The notes: generated by a model not told the origin, from the sequence alone. A DNA stretch of 40,022 nt from an uncultured Veillonellaceae bacterium (GCA_900315615.1 OMZT01000036.1:1-40022); one strand, 5' to 3'. Positions 8,952 to 16,417 are shown, counted from the first letter of the stretch. Numbers and translations are program-made.

Positions 8952-10592
8952 TTGGAGGAAGCATCAAGTAAGTTTTGCGATTATCTGAGACAGTCCATGA
9001 GAGACCCTTCGCATGCAACACTGGATACTTCTGGGCTGTCTGGCAATGATGCTATACTTGCAGGACTGCTAGAGAAGTTGAATGGGTTTTTATGCGAAAA
9101 CCAGGAGTTTGGACGGGATATAACGGAAGGCATAATCAAGGAAGCACATCTTCCATCCAGGCAGAATGCACTTGCCAGTCCCCTGAAGGCTGCGCATAAC
9201 ATGATGAGCTATCTGATGTGGCTGATGGATGAGGTCGCATCTGGTGACTATAATCAACGGCTTAATGTCTCTAGTGATTTATCGAAGTCATTCAATAATA
9301 TGGTGGAGTACCTGCTTGATCTTTCGATGCATGACAAGATCACGGGAATCCTTAACTGGGATGGATTCAAAAAGTATGCAGCTAGCTTGATCAGCGAGAA
9401 AGATGGTAATAATGACACAGGTTACTATATCTTATCTTTTAGCATAAAAGACATAGACCATTATGCTGTTATATACAATTCTAATGAACGGGATGCTTTA
9501 CTCAAACGGGTCGCTTCATTCTGTACTGGCATATGCAGACGAGGAGAGATTTGCGCTCGTCATCACGATGATAATTTTCTTTGCCTACTTATGGCTTCTT
9601 CAGCTGAAGAGGCTGCAAGGCGTATGGCGCTATGCCAGAAATGTTCGGTGTTCGGTTCTGATACTGTCGTACCAATCTTTCGCATAGGGATATACCCAGT
9701 TCACTCAAATGTCAATATCGATATAACGGGAATGTGCAATCGCGCTGCTTTCGCACAGTATTCAAGTAGTCAGTATGGCGATGGATATGCCGTATTCAAT
9801 GATGATATGGCGAAAAAATACGATTGGCAGAATAATATCATGTCACGGTTCAAGTATGCTATTCAGAACCATGAATTCCAGCCGTATTATCAGCCTAAGG
9901 TATGTACGAGTACAGGGAAGGTCGCTTCTTGTGAAGCACTTGCACGGTGGTTCAGGTCTGATGGCTCCATGGTTATGCCGGGGGATTTCATAGAAATCTT
10001 CGAGAAGAATGGCGCCATTACTATGCTGGACTTTTATATGCTCGAAGAAATATGCAGGCAGATTGCAGAACGTAGAGCAGCCGGCCTGAATACGGTTCCT
10101 GTTGCAATCAACTTTTCACGTGAGAATCTGCTGGACGAATCATTTGTTTCCAATATTTCCTACGTCATGAAAAAGTATGACGTTCCTGCGTCTATGCTTG
10201 AGGTAGAAATCACCGAGACGGCCTTTTTCGAGCGCATAGATATAATGCTCAATATAGTCGATCAACTGCACCAGGCAGGATTCATGGTGTCTATGGACGA
10301 TTTCGGGTCAGGCTTTTCATCGCTTAATATGTTGAAGAACATACCTGTGGATACATTGAAAATAGATAGGCTCTTCTTCAAGGATTTTGGTACAGATGAA
10401 CGTGTACAGTTGCTACTGCGAGATATCTTGTTCATGTCAAAGCACATGGGTCTTAAAACGGTCGCTGAGGGCGTAGAACATGCAGATGAAGTGGATTTCC
10501 TTCGTAAGAACGAGTGCGATTTTATACAGGGATACTATTTCTACAAGCCTATGCCACAAAGTGATTTCTATCAATTGATTGATGGGCAATGA
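8952..10592 (+). CDS. Degenerate GGDEF-EAL protein, probable c-di-GMP phosphodiesterase
   Basis: Predicted soluble 546-aa c-di-GMP signalling protein. The N-terminal part (about 1-130) has no membrane segment; residues about 80-125 (MMSYLMWLMDEVASGDY and after) resemble a HAMP/linker helix leading into a GGDEF domain. That domain is inactive by sequence: the signature loop reads HHDDN instead of GGDEF, so it may only bind GTP or help dimerise. The EAL domain looks active: CEALARW (EAL near residue 327), the INFSREN asparagine, an ITETAF glutamate, DDFGSGFSSL (Asp pair near 449), LKIDR and AEGVE, then the QGYYFYKPMP end. The TTG start follows a GGGGGC Shine-Dalgarno site. It lies 32 bp after the V4R gene and ends at a terminator shared with the convergent aldolase gene. 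Confidence 0.88.
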   Translation: MEEASSKFCDYLRQSMRDPSHATLDTSGLSGNDAILAGLLEKLNGFLCENQEFGRDITEGIIKEAHLPSRQNALASPLKAAHNMMSYLMWLMDEVASGDYNQRLNVSSDLSKSFNNMVEYLLDLSMHDKITGILNWDGFKKYAASLISEKDGNNDTGYYILSFSIKDIDHYAVIYNSNERDALLKRVASFCTGICRRGEICARHHDDNFLCLLMASSAEEAARRMALCQKCSVFGSDTVVPIFRIGIYPVHSNVNIDITGMCNRAAFAQYSSSQYGDGYAVFNDDMAKKYDWQNNIMSRFKYAIQNHEFQPYYQPKVCTSTGKVASCEALARWFRSDGSMVMPGDFIEIFEKNGAITMLDFYMLEEICRQIAERRAAGLNTVPVAINFSRENLLDESFVSNISYVMKKYDVPASMLEVEITETAFFERIDIMLNIVDQLHQAGFMVSMDDFGSGFSSLNMLKNIPVDTLKIDRLFFKDFGTDERVQLLLRDILFMSKHMGLKTVAEGVEHADEVDFLRKNECDFIQGYYFYKPMPQSDFYQLIDGQ

Positions 10593-10610
10593 TATTTTTA
10601 TTATGGCATA

Positions 10611-10643
10611 AAGAAAGACCTCACGTAACGTGAGGTCTTCTTT
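10611..10643. terminator. Bidirectional terminator between the EAL and aldolase genes
   Basis: GACCTCACGT (10617-10626) and ACGTGAGGTC (10628-10637) form a near-perfect palindrome flanked by an A-rich left side and CTTCTTTAT on the right, so it can act on both convergent transcripts. Confidence 0.8.
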
Positions 10644-10650
10644 ATATGTA

Positions 10651-11649
10651 TTACTTGTTAGCGTTTATAAGCTCCATGACTTCATCAGCCTTATTGTCTG
10701 AGCCAAGTACATACTTGATCTTATGTGCGACAAGCTCATGAATATAAGCACGCCCTGGTCCGATATATTTGCGTGGATCGAAGACATCCGGCTGTGCAGC
10801 CATTGTCTCTCTTATTCCTGCAGTCATTGCTAGGCGCAGGTCAGAGTCAATATTGATCTTGCATACAGCAGACTTAGCAGCTTTGCGAAGCTGATCCTCA
10901 GGTATACCCACAGCATCCTTCAGAGCTCCACCGTTGTCGTTGATTATCTTTACATACTTCTGGATAACAGAGGAAGCGCCATGAAGGACAATCGGGAAGT
11001 CCGGAAGACGTTTTTCTACCTCTTCGAGTATATCGAAACGGAGCTCAGGTGGTACAAGTATGCCATCTGCATTTCTCGTGCACTGTTCAGGTTTGAACTT
11101 GAAAGCACCATGACTTGTGCCGATAGCTATAGCCAGCGAGTCGACACCAGTGCTCTTAACGAACTCTTCCACTTCATCCGGCTGAGTGTAATGTGCTTCA
11201 TTAGCTTTTACCTTGACATCATCCTCGATGCCGGCAAGCTGTCCGAGCTCTGCTTCAACAACAACATTATGCTCGTGAGCATAGTCGACAACGCGCTTTG
11301 TTAGCTCTATATTCTCTTTGAATGGATACTTAGAGCCGTCAATCATAACGGAAGTGAAGCCGCCATCTACGCAAGATTTACAAGTTTCAAAGTCAGCACC
11401 ATGATCAAGATGCAGGGCGATAGGGATATCGCAAACGTCGAGAGCCGCTTCTACAAGGTGTACAAGGTATGCGTTCTTAGCGTATTTCCTTGCACCTGCC
11501 GAAGCCTGTAATATAATAGGAGACTTCAGTTCCGCAGCTGCCTCAGTGATGCCCTGTACAATTTCCATGTTGTTGACGTTGAAGGCTCCGATAGCATAGC
11601 CGCCATCATAAGCTTTCTTGAACATTTCTTTTGTTCCAACTAGTGGCAT
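10651..11649 (-). CDS. fba: Class II fructose-1,6-bisphosphate aldolase
   Basis: Zn-dependent aldolase of glycolysis and gluconeogenesis that interconverts fructose 1,6-bisphosphate with DHAP and glyceraldehyde 3-phosphate in the cytosol. The 332-aa chain is the usual length of the longer class IIB type. Visible features: GAFNVNN at the N-terminus, the HLDHGAD zinc-ligand motif near residues 78-85, VEAELGQLAG, IGTSHGAFKF with a zinc-ligand histidine, and VLHGASS followed by the C-terminal KINIDSDLR phosphate-binding segment. Tagatose-bisphosphate aldolases share these motifs, so substrate specificity rests on family resemblance. GGGGGTAATGAC precedes the ATG. It appears monocistronic, ending at the bidirectional terminator. 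Confidence 0.95.
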   Translation of the reverse strand: MPLVGTKEMFKKAYDGGYAIGAFNVNNMEIVQGITEAAAELKSPIILQASAGARKYAKNAYLVHLVEAALDVCDIPIALHLDHGADFETCKSCVDGGFTSVMIDGSKYPFKENIELTKRVVDYAHEHNVVVEAELGQLAGIEDDVKVKANEAHYTQPDEVEEFVKSTGVDSLAIAIGTSHGAFKFKPEQCTRNADGILVPPELRFDILEEVEKRLPDFPIVLHGASSVIQKYVKIINDNGGALKDAVGIPEDQLRKAAKSAVCKINIDSDLRLAMTAGIRETMAAQPDVFDPRKYIGPGRAYIHELVAHKIKYVLGSDNKADEVMELINANK

Positions 11650-11763
11650 GTCATTACCCCCTATATAAAGTGAATATTACCAACATTTATATTGTATCAT
11701 AATAAATGGATAAAGAACAGTAGCGAGTGTCCTTTTTCGGTAAATAAGGTAAAATATTCGTAA

Positions 11764-12681
11764 TCATATAGTAAAATTCGGGAATGCAATATCGGTTATT
11801 TTTTTCATATCTGATGGTAAAGATGCTTTTAAGCTGATAGACTCGCCGGTAATCGGATGGGTGAAATCCAGCTTGTAAGCATGTAGGGCCTGGCGGCTTA
11901 TGAACGTCATGTCACCACCATACAGACTATCGCCAATGATAGGATGCCATTCATGAGCTAAATGCACGCGTATCTGATGTGTGCGCCCCGTATCAAGCTT
12001 GAGACGAAGAAGTGATAGCTGTTGCCTTTCTCCAGACGGCAACGTAATCTTGCCGATAGCTTCAGTTGTATAATGTGTAATGGCATTCTGGCCATCGGGT
12101 CTAACCATGCGCTCTATAATGCTGTCTGCAGTCCTTCCGATAGGCAAATCAATAGTTCCATTATAGGGCTCCATTTCACCTGTTATGATGGCAAGATACT
12201 GCCTATGGAACGATTTCCTTCCCAATTTATGAAGCTGATACTGTGCTTGTGGTGCTTTGGCAATGAGCACGAGCCCGCTGGTGAGTTTATCCAATCTATG
12301 CACAGGGTGAAAGTCCCAATGCTGACCAGTTCGCGCGTAATATCCTTCTATGGCGTTACCGAGAGTTCCTTCCTGATGCCAGCTCGTAGGATGTACGACC
12401 ATACCTGGTATCTTATTCACGACAATCAGCCAGTCGTCCTCATAGACTATGTCTATAGGAATATCGGCTGGCTCGATATGGCTTCTTTTGGGGATCTCCC
12501 ATGTTATGGTATCTCCTGCACATAAGCGTGAGAGGGCAGCGACTGCAGGACGCCCATTTATGCTGAACGTACCGGAATGCTTTATACGCCTCCATAGTGT
12601 GTCAGAGGCTCCAGTAAAACGCTTTATAAATGTTTTTGCGGTACACCCATCCATTTCAAAAGGGACTGTATAGCTTTCCAT
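11764..12681 (-). CDS. RluA-family RNA pseudouridine synthase
   Basis: Predicted rRNA/tRNA pseudouridine synthase of 305 aa. The N-terminal part (about 10-75) is S4-like (KRFTGASDTLWRRIKHSG, INGRPAV). The catalytic domain starts at IVYEDDWLIVVNKIPGMVVHP and carries HRLDKLTSGLVLIAK, whose Asp (about residue 129) is the catalytic nucleophile, then RTHQIRVHLAH and GDSLYGG. This is the RluA/RluD/YjbO architecture; the exact modified uridine cannot be deduced. It lies only 6 bp after the phosphoribosyltransferase stop codon with no strong Shine-Dalgarno site, suggesting translational coupling. Confidence 0.92.
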   Translation of the reverse strand: MESYTVPFEMDGCTAKTFIKRFTGASDTLWRRIKHSGTFSINGRPAVAALSRLCAGDTITWEIPKRSHIEPADIPIDIVYEDDWLIVVNKIPGMVVHPTSWHQEGTLGNAIEGYYARTGQHWDFHPVHRLDKLTSGLVLIAKAPQAQYQLHKLGRKSFHRQYLAIITGEMEPYNGTIDLPIGRTADSIIERMVRPDGQNAITHYTTEAIGKITLPSGERQQLSLLRLKLDTGRTHQIRVHLAHEWHPIIGDSLYGGDMTFISRQALHAYKLDFTHPITGESISLKASLPSDMKKITDIAFPNFTI

Positions 12682-12687
12682 TTAGAT

Positions 12688-13239
12688 TTACTGTGCTTCA
12701 AAGAGTGGAAGCGTTTCGAGGTAGATGATGTCGTCACGCTTCATGGCTTCGCCCTCTGCGAGCACAGCTGCTTTGCCTGCAACTATTCCACCCGCTTTGC
12801 GTGTAAGTGCAGTGAGTGCAAGCATCGACCCTCCCGTGCTGATTACATCATCTAAGAGGAGCACATTCTTGCCCTTGATACGGTCTATATCAGAATCCAT
12901 CAGGCAAAGCATCTGCTTGCCCTTCGTCGTGATGGACTCGTCCTCAACGCAAATTGGACGTTCCATATATGCCTTCACGGACTTGCGTGCAACAATGAAA
13001 TGTGACATGCCAAGCTCTTTTGCAAGGTCTGCGGCAAGCGGAATACCTTTCGTTTCTGCTGTGAGGATGATATCCACGTTAGAAGGGATTTTTTTGGCAA
13101 GTGCCTTTGCACAAGCAGATGTAAGCTCCACATCACCTAGCATGACAAAACCGGCTATAGCAAGCTCGTGTGATACATTCAGCACCGGAAGCCGACGTGT
13201 GCAGCCTGCAACATGTAGTTCATAAAATCTTTCTGCCAT
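12688..13239 (-). CDS. Adenine-phosphoribosyltransferase-like PRTase
   Basis: Type I phosphoribosyltransferase of 183 aa, probably purine salvage (base + PRPP to nucleotide + PPi). The PRPP-binding signature VLLLDDVISTGGS lies near residues 124-136, preceded by ETKGIPLAADLAKELG and FIVARKSVK as in adenine/xanthine PRTases. An extra 20-30 N-terminal residues before the core are like those of Firmicute APT-like proteins annotated only as PRTase family. A CGAGGTG Shine-Dalgarno site precedes the ATG. It is first in a two-gene unit with the pseudouridine synthase. Base specificity (adenine, xanthine or a regulatory role) is not resolved, so no symbol is given. Confidence 0.85.
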   Translation of the reverse strand: MAERFYELHVAGCTRRLPVLNVSHELAIAGFVMLGDVELTSACAKALAKKIPSNVDIILTAETKGIPLAADLAKELGMSHFIVARKSVKAYMERPICVEDESITTKGKQMLCLMDSDIDRIKGKNVLLLDDVISTGGSMLALTALTRKAGGIVAGKAAVLAEGEAMKRDDIIYLETLPLFEAQ

Positions 13240-13602
13240 TTTCTACACCTCGTAAGTGATTCTCGGAATAATATAAATATTATACTATCTAATACATAAA
13301 AATTTGTCAAGTCCTGGATAAATCAAGGCTTCATGCATCTTCTAACTCCAACCGTGACATAATTTTGACACAGCTGAGGTTAGATTTTTTATCATTACTA
13401 TTTATAGCTCCATCCATTAAAATGTTTGAAAATAAAGACTAGAAATAAAGAAAGGGCTGCTTGATGTACGGCTGCCTAAAAAATAAAGTTTCCAAAACAT
13501 GAAGGTGAAAGGACGATTTACGGAGAATTAATAAAATGATTCACTAATAGTACCAATTAAAATGATTGAATTGAGCGTTTATTCAAGAAACGAGGGGTAA
13601 AA
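13240..13602. other. 363-bp AT-rich intergenic region
   Basis: I see no convincing gene. The left end is the promoter side of the minus-strand PRTase; a GAGGGG Shine-Dalgarno site for the 13603 gene lies at the right end. A weak hairpin (TCTAAC near 13340 with GTTAGA near 13380, then a T run) could be a plus-strand terminator but the stem is short. The rest is AT-rich and unassigned. Confidence 0.5.
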
Positions 13603-13848
13603 ATGAAGAAGTATGTTGTTTTTGGTGGTATGTTGGTGGAAGTAAAAGATGATAAGTTCATGGGATACCCTATCGAGGGGATTGCTCGGCTGAATAACCG
13701 TATTCCGTATGATGTCATGGTAAATGTCATATGTGGCGGTGAAAATGGATATATACCGACAAAGGGTATATATCAATCAATCCGGGAAAGCAAATGGCAA
13801 GTGCTTACAAAGCACATCGATGAAGAAAACCCCATAGAAGTTAATTAA
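13603..13848 (+). pseudogene. 5' part of a small gene split by the IS605-type element
   Basis: The sequence begins with a good Shine-Dalgarno site (GAGGGG) and ATG and encodes 81 residues before a TAA that lies at the element boundary. I do not recognise the family. The product is small, mixed alpha/beta in appearance and has no signal peptide or membrane segment. Excising 13845-15852 joins codon GTT-AA to A-GAA-CGG and continues in frame to 16033, giving a 140-aa protein with a natural junction (NPIEV then KERYVISKK). The truncated form may still be translated. Downstream after rejoining lies a small membrane-protein gene (16058), so the pair was probably a two-gene operon. Confidence 0.65.
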
Positions 13849-13852
13849 AATC

Positions 13853-13896
13853 GCGGCAATTCATCTTGGGGTTTCAACCCCGAGATGAATTGCCGC
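13853..13896. repeat. Long left-end palindrome / tnpA terminator hairpin
   Basis: GCGGCAATTCATCT (13853-13866) pairs perfectly with AGATGAATTGCCGC (13883-13896), and the inner GGGG (13868-13871) pairs with CCCC (13878-13881) around a TTTCAA loop; T13867 opposes G13882. On the minus strand it follows the tnpA stop codon and is followed by GATTTTAATT, so it can end tnpA transcription. It lies just inside the left end, where TnpA-recognised hairpins are expected, though this stem is longer than usual. Confidence 0.75.
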
Positions 13897-13900
13897 CCCC

Positions 13901-14335
13901 TCAGTCGGGGACTTTCTTATATTGATTCTGAATGTATTTCTCTACAACGTCTTTACTCATATTTCCAAGTGTGCTCATAAAATAGCTTGAAGACCAGAGT
14001 TTGCCACTCCAAAACTTCTTACGCTTTATTTCAGGATGCTTTTGAAAGAACATCCTAGCGCTGCCACCTTTGAATGCTTTGACTATGTTTGTTGGGGCAT
14101 ACTTTGGCTTGAAGCTGATAAGCATATGGATATGCTCCGGCATGACTTCCATTGTTTCAACCGTGACATCATTGAGTTCCGCAATTCGGTTCAGAATATC
14201 TTTCATATCTTGTACGAGCTCTGGTGTGGTGAACGCCGGACAACGATACTTTGTCACCCAAATAAGATGAAAATGAAAGTTGTAGACATATCCTCGTTCG
14301 TAGACGGCGTCTGGTACACGTTCTTTCTTTCTCAT
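13901..14335 (-). CDS. tnpA: IS200/IS605 TnpA transposase (HUH, single tyrosine)
   Basis: Single-strand DNA transposase of about 144 aa that cuts and rejoins the hairpin-marked ends of the element. Features: FHFHLIWVTKYR at the N-terminus, the HUH metal-binding motif in PEHIHMLISF, the FKGGSAR segment, and a C-terminal VVEKYIQNQ helix with the probable catalytic tyrosine. I start at 14335 because AGGAGTGATACAT precedes that ATG; an upstream in-frame ATG at 14386 overlaps the promoter. The length is normal for the family. The gene is divergent from tnpB, with a TTGCTA-17-TATAAT promoter upstream, and ends at the long left-end hairpin. Confidence 0.93.
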   Translation of the reverse strand: MRKKERVPDAVYERGYVYNFHFHLIWVTKYRCPAFTTPELVQDMKDILNRIAELNDVTVETMEVMPEHIHMLISFKPKYAPTNIVKAFKGGSARMFFQKHPEIKRKKFWSGKLWSSSYFMSTLGNMSKDVVEKYIQNQYKKVPD

Positions 14336-14357
14336 ATGTATCACTCCTATTGGCGCA

Positions 14358-14386
14358 ATTATAGCATTTACAAATTGATTTAGCAA
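14358..14386 (-). promoter_or_regulatory. Promoter of tnpA
   Basis: On the minus strand TTGCTA (14386-14381), 17 bases, then TATAAT (14363-14358), with a TGC extended -10 element. It overlaps the tnpB promoter. Confidence 0.65.
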
Positions 14387-14403
14387 CTCATATGTAGTAT
14401 AAT
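14375..14403 (+). promoter_or_regulatory. Promoter of tnpB
   Basis: TTGATT (14375-14380), 17 bases, then TATAAT (14398-14403), about 26 bases before the tnpB ATG. The -35 region is shared with the divergent tnpA promoter. Confidence 0.65.
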
Positions 14404-14428
14404 TGAGATGGCTGAAGGAGGTGAAAAT

Positions 14429-15682
14429 ATGCTAAAGAGAATGGATAAATACCAGTACCACTACGGGCTGAAAGTTAGACTCTACCCCAGTACAAAACAA
14501 AAGCAAGTCATTACTGCCAGTTCTAACGCCAGCCGTTTCGTCTATAACAAAATGGTCGAGTTAGGCAAAGAGATTTCTAAGTTTGGAAAGCCGGACATCT
14601 ACATCAAAGTCGTAGATGAACGTTTGGCAAGACTAAAAGACCTTAAGAGTTCTACGACTACGTTGAAGAATACATATCCGTGGCTTTGCGCCAAAGACAT
14701 CGATACTCTTGCTATCGAGAACGCCAAGCAATCTTATGGCAAAGCATGGAATATGTATCGCAAAGTCTACAACATTGCTCCACCGAACTTCCACAAGAAG
14801 TCCTATGAGGAGAAGTATCAGACATCAGCGCAATATGACAAAAAGAAAGTCTCCGTAGCCACCATGAACAACGGCAGGTGCAGGTTCTCTAAGAATCATG
14901 TTGTTCTTCCAGTCCTCGGAAAAATTCGCTATGTTGGGTCCCGTAAGATGATGGAGAAGCTTTTTGCAATGTGCGAAGTGCGCATCGGCACTGTCACCGT
15001 AGCGAAAAACGGCTGTGACGAATACTATGCCTCGTTTCAGTTAGCTTCTGACGAATCGTTTGTTATCGAAGCACCGAAGACAGGTTCGCAGGTCGGCATT
15101 GACCTCAACGAAGAAAATTTTTACGCTGATTCCGATGGACACATCGAGCCGAATCCGCACTACTACCGCAGAGCTAGGAAACGTCTAGCAAAAGCACAAC
15201 GAATCCTTGGCAAGCGAACTGCTAGAGCAAAGAAAGAACATCGCCCACTAAAAACGGCGAAGAACTATCAGAAACAGCGCAAGCTCGTAGCAAGAATCAC
15301 TCAGAGCGTAATGAACCGCCGTAGAAATTTTCTCCACAACCAGTCCACGACACTTATCAATAACCACGATTTGGTCGTAGCCGAAGAATTGCGGAGTAAA
15401 AACATGATGAAGAATCATGCTTTGGCAATGTCCATTCAAGACAACGGATGGAGAACCTTCCTAAACATGATGACCTATAAAGCAGCTTTATACGGGAAGA
15501 CGTTCAAAACCGTAAATCCTCGAAACACCACGCAGACTTGTTCCGCTTGCGGTCATGTCCTGAAGGGAGAGCACAAACTCACTTTGAAAGACCGCGAATG
15601 GACGTGCCCAGTCTGTGGTGTCCACCATGCAAGCAGGGACGTAAATTCCGCTAAAAACATTTTGACTAAAGGTTTGACCTGA
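14429..15682 (+). CDS. tnpB: TnpB, RNA-guided RuvC-like nuclease of the IS element
   Basis: TnpB of 417 aa, the transposon-encoded ancestor-type relative of Cas12 that cuts DNA next to a TAM under guidance of an omega-RNA from the element's right end. The N-terminal helix-turn-helix/WED-like region begins YGLKVRLYPS and SRFVYNKMVE. The RuvC triad is complete: D225 in GIDLNEENF, E319 in VVAEELRSK and D404 in SRDVNSAKN. A zinc ribbon (CSACGH from residue 371, then CPVCG) sits between RuvC-II and RuvC-III. GGAGGTG lies 5 bases before the ATG at 14429, which decides the start over the ATG at 14408. No frameshift is visible. Function as a nuclease is family knowledge; activity of this copy is inferred from intact residues. 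Confidence 0.95.
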   Translation: MLKRMDKYQYHYGLKVRLYPSTKQKQVITASSNASRFVYNKMVELGKEISKFGKPDIYIKVVDERLARLKDLKSSTTTLKNTYPWLCAKDIDTLAIENAKQSYGKAWNMYRKVYNIAPPNFHKKSYEEKYQTSAQYDKKKVSVATMNNGRCRFSKNHVVLPVLGKIRYVGSRKMMEKLFAMCEVRIGTVTVAKNGCDEYYASFQLASDESFVIEAPKTGSQVGIDLNEENFYADSDGHIEPNPHYYRRARKRLAKAQRILGKRTARAKKEHRPLKTAKNYQKQRKLVARITQSVMNRRRNFLHNQSTTLINNHDLVVAEELRSKNMMKNHALAMSIQDNGWRTFLNMMTYKAALYGKTFKTVNPRNTTQTCSACGHVLKGEHKLTLKDREWTCPVCGVHHASRDVNSAKNILTKGLT

Positions 15683-15852
15683 ATCAGTATATAGTCCGTT
15701 TGGCAACTTGCGGACTCTAATGGCCTTGGTAATTAGTGGGCCTCTACCGCCTGTAGGGATGACCGAAAGCGGCAAGCTGGCCGTATCTAGGTAAATTGTG
15801 AAAGCCTCAATGGGTGCTCACAAGCTCGCGGATTCACCCGCGAGCAGTTGAC
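15683..15852 (+). ncRNA. Candidate omega-RNA scaffold at the IS right end
   Basis: The 170 bases between the tnpB stop and the right end encode no protein but are rich in pairing: AGTCCG (15693-15698) with CGGACT (15711-15716); CTAAT (15717-15721) with ATTAG (15732-15736), whose loop GGCC (15722-15725) can pair with GGCC at 15739-15742 as a pseudoknot; CCGC (15747-15750) with GCGG (15769-15772); and the terminal hairpin below. GGGTG (15812-15816) can also pair with CACCC (15835-15839). This position and folding style match known omega-RNAs. The RNA may start inside tnpB; the guide would be the bases right after 15852. Confidence 0.7.
15824..15845 (+). repeat. Right-end subterminal hairpin of the IS element
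   Basis: GCTCGCGG (15824-15831) pairs perfectly with CCGCGAGC (15838-15845) around a six-base loop, 7 bases before the inferred right cleavage point after TTGAC. This is the place for a TnpA-binding hairpin and the 3' end of the omega-RNA scaffold. Confidence 0.75.
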
Positions 15853-16033
15853 AGAACGGTATGTCATTTCAAAAAAAGCGGCTGATTTGTTTGTTTGTGC
15901 TACAAATGAAATTATAGTGTATTCTGAAAAACTAGATATAACATTATTCGGTGCGAGATACCCGCGAAAGAATTGGAAAATCGAATTATCCGACTTGACT
16001 ATAGAAACATTAGAAGAACAATCTCCATCATGA
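15853..16033 (+). pseudogene. 3' part of the small gene split by the IS605-type element
   Basis: An open frame of 60 codons ends at TGA (16031-16033) and joins in frame to the 5' part at 13603-13844 when the element is removed. The encoded stretch (ERYVISKKAADLF, IIVYSEKLDITLFG, then an acidic C-terminus) reads like the second half of a small soluble protein. No Shine-Dalgarno site precedes it, and a TTG at 15848 lies within the element's end. Family not recognised. Confidence 0.6.
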
Positions 16034-16057
16034 TTGCATTGTGAGGGGTGGTAAAAA

Positions 16058-16417
16058 ATGGCTGTAATTGGTGGGCTGCTCGCCTTCCTGTGGGTGTTAG
16101 CTGTAATCATTATAGTAGGTCTCATCATTCTAGGGCTGGTCATCGGGCTGATCGTAGGTCTGTTTAAAATGTCGTATGAATTGGGCGGTTACTCTGGATT
16201 CTTGACATTCACATTATGGGTAGGCATAATGCTATTTGACTTAAAAGTGATTAATCCGTATTTTGGTTACAGCGTCGCGCATGTTGTCGCAGTAACAAGC
16301 CTTGTAATCTGTGGCGCTCTGCTCTTGTTTTTTACTAGGCTGAATTTTAAGAAGTATGCCGAAGAACATTATGAAAAGCATGTAAATCAAAATGGATTTA
16401 TCGATGGTTCTAGATGA
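16058..16417 (+). CDS. Small membrane protein of unknown function
   Basis: This 119-aa protein is not recognised. It has a long hydrophobic N-terminal stretch (about 3-37, glycine-, isoleucine- and valine-rich, enough for one long or two tight helices), a second segment at about 46-62 and a third at about 73-91, then a charged C-terminal tail of about 25 residues (FKKYAEEHYEKH). GAGGGGTGG precedes the ATG. It starts 24 bp after the end of the split small gene, so the two were probably co-transcribed before the IS insertion, which may now cut off its promoter. Confidence 0.75.
   Translation: MAVIGGLLAFLWVLAVIIIVGLIILGLVIGLIVGLFKMSYELGGYSGFLTFTLWVGIMLFDLKVINPYFGYSVAHVVAVTSLVICGALLLFFTRLNFKKYAEEHYEKHVNQNGFIDGSR

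Larger units (their letters stand above)
13845..15852. mobile_element. IS200/IS605-superfamily insertion sequence, IS605-type layout
   Basis: The element has divergent tnpA (HUH/Y1 transposase, minus) and tnpB (RNA-guided nuclease family, plus), subterminal hairpins at both ends and no terminal inverted repeats, the classic IS605 layout. I place the left end just after TTAA (13841-13844) and the right end after TTGAC (15848-15852), because removing these 2,008 bp restores an intact reading frame across the split gene and the size fits the family. Ends that differ by a multiple of three, or shift together, would also restore the frame, so they are uncertain by a few bases. Both proteins look intact, so the copy may be active. 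Confidence 0.85.

Noticed and set aside
13340-13386. Terminator-like hairpin before the split gene
   Set aside because: Only about six base pairs match with a long loop; too weak to call as a feature.
14036-14383. Plus-strand frame antisense to tnpA
   Set aside because: It overlaps the transposase and both promoters; no family resemblance.
15488-15775. Minus-strand frame across the tnpB end and candidate omega-RNA
   Set aside because: It is explained by tnpB on the other strand and by RNA structure; no start signals.
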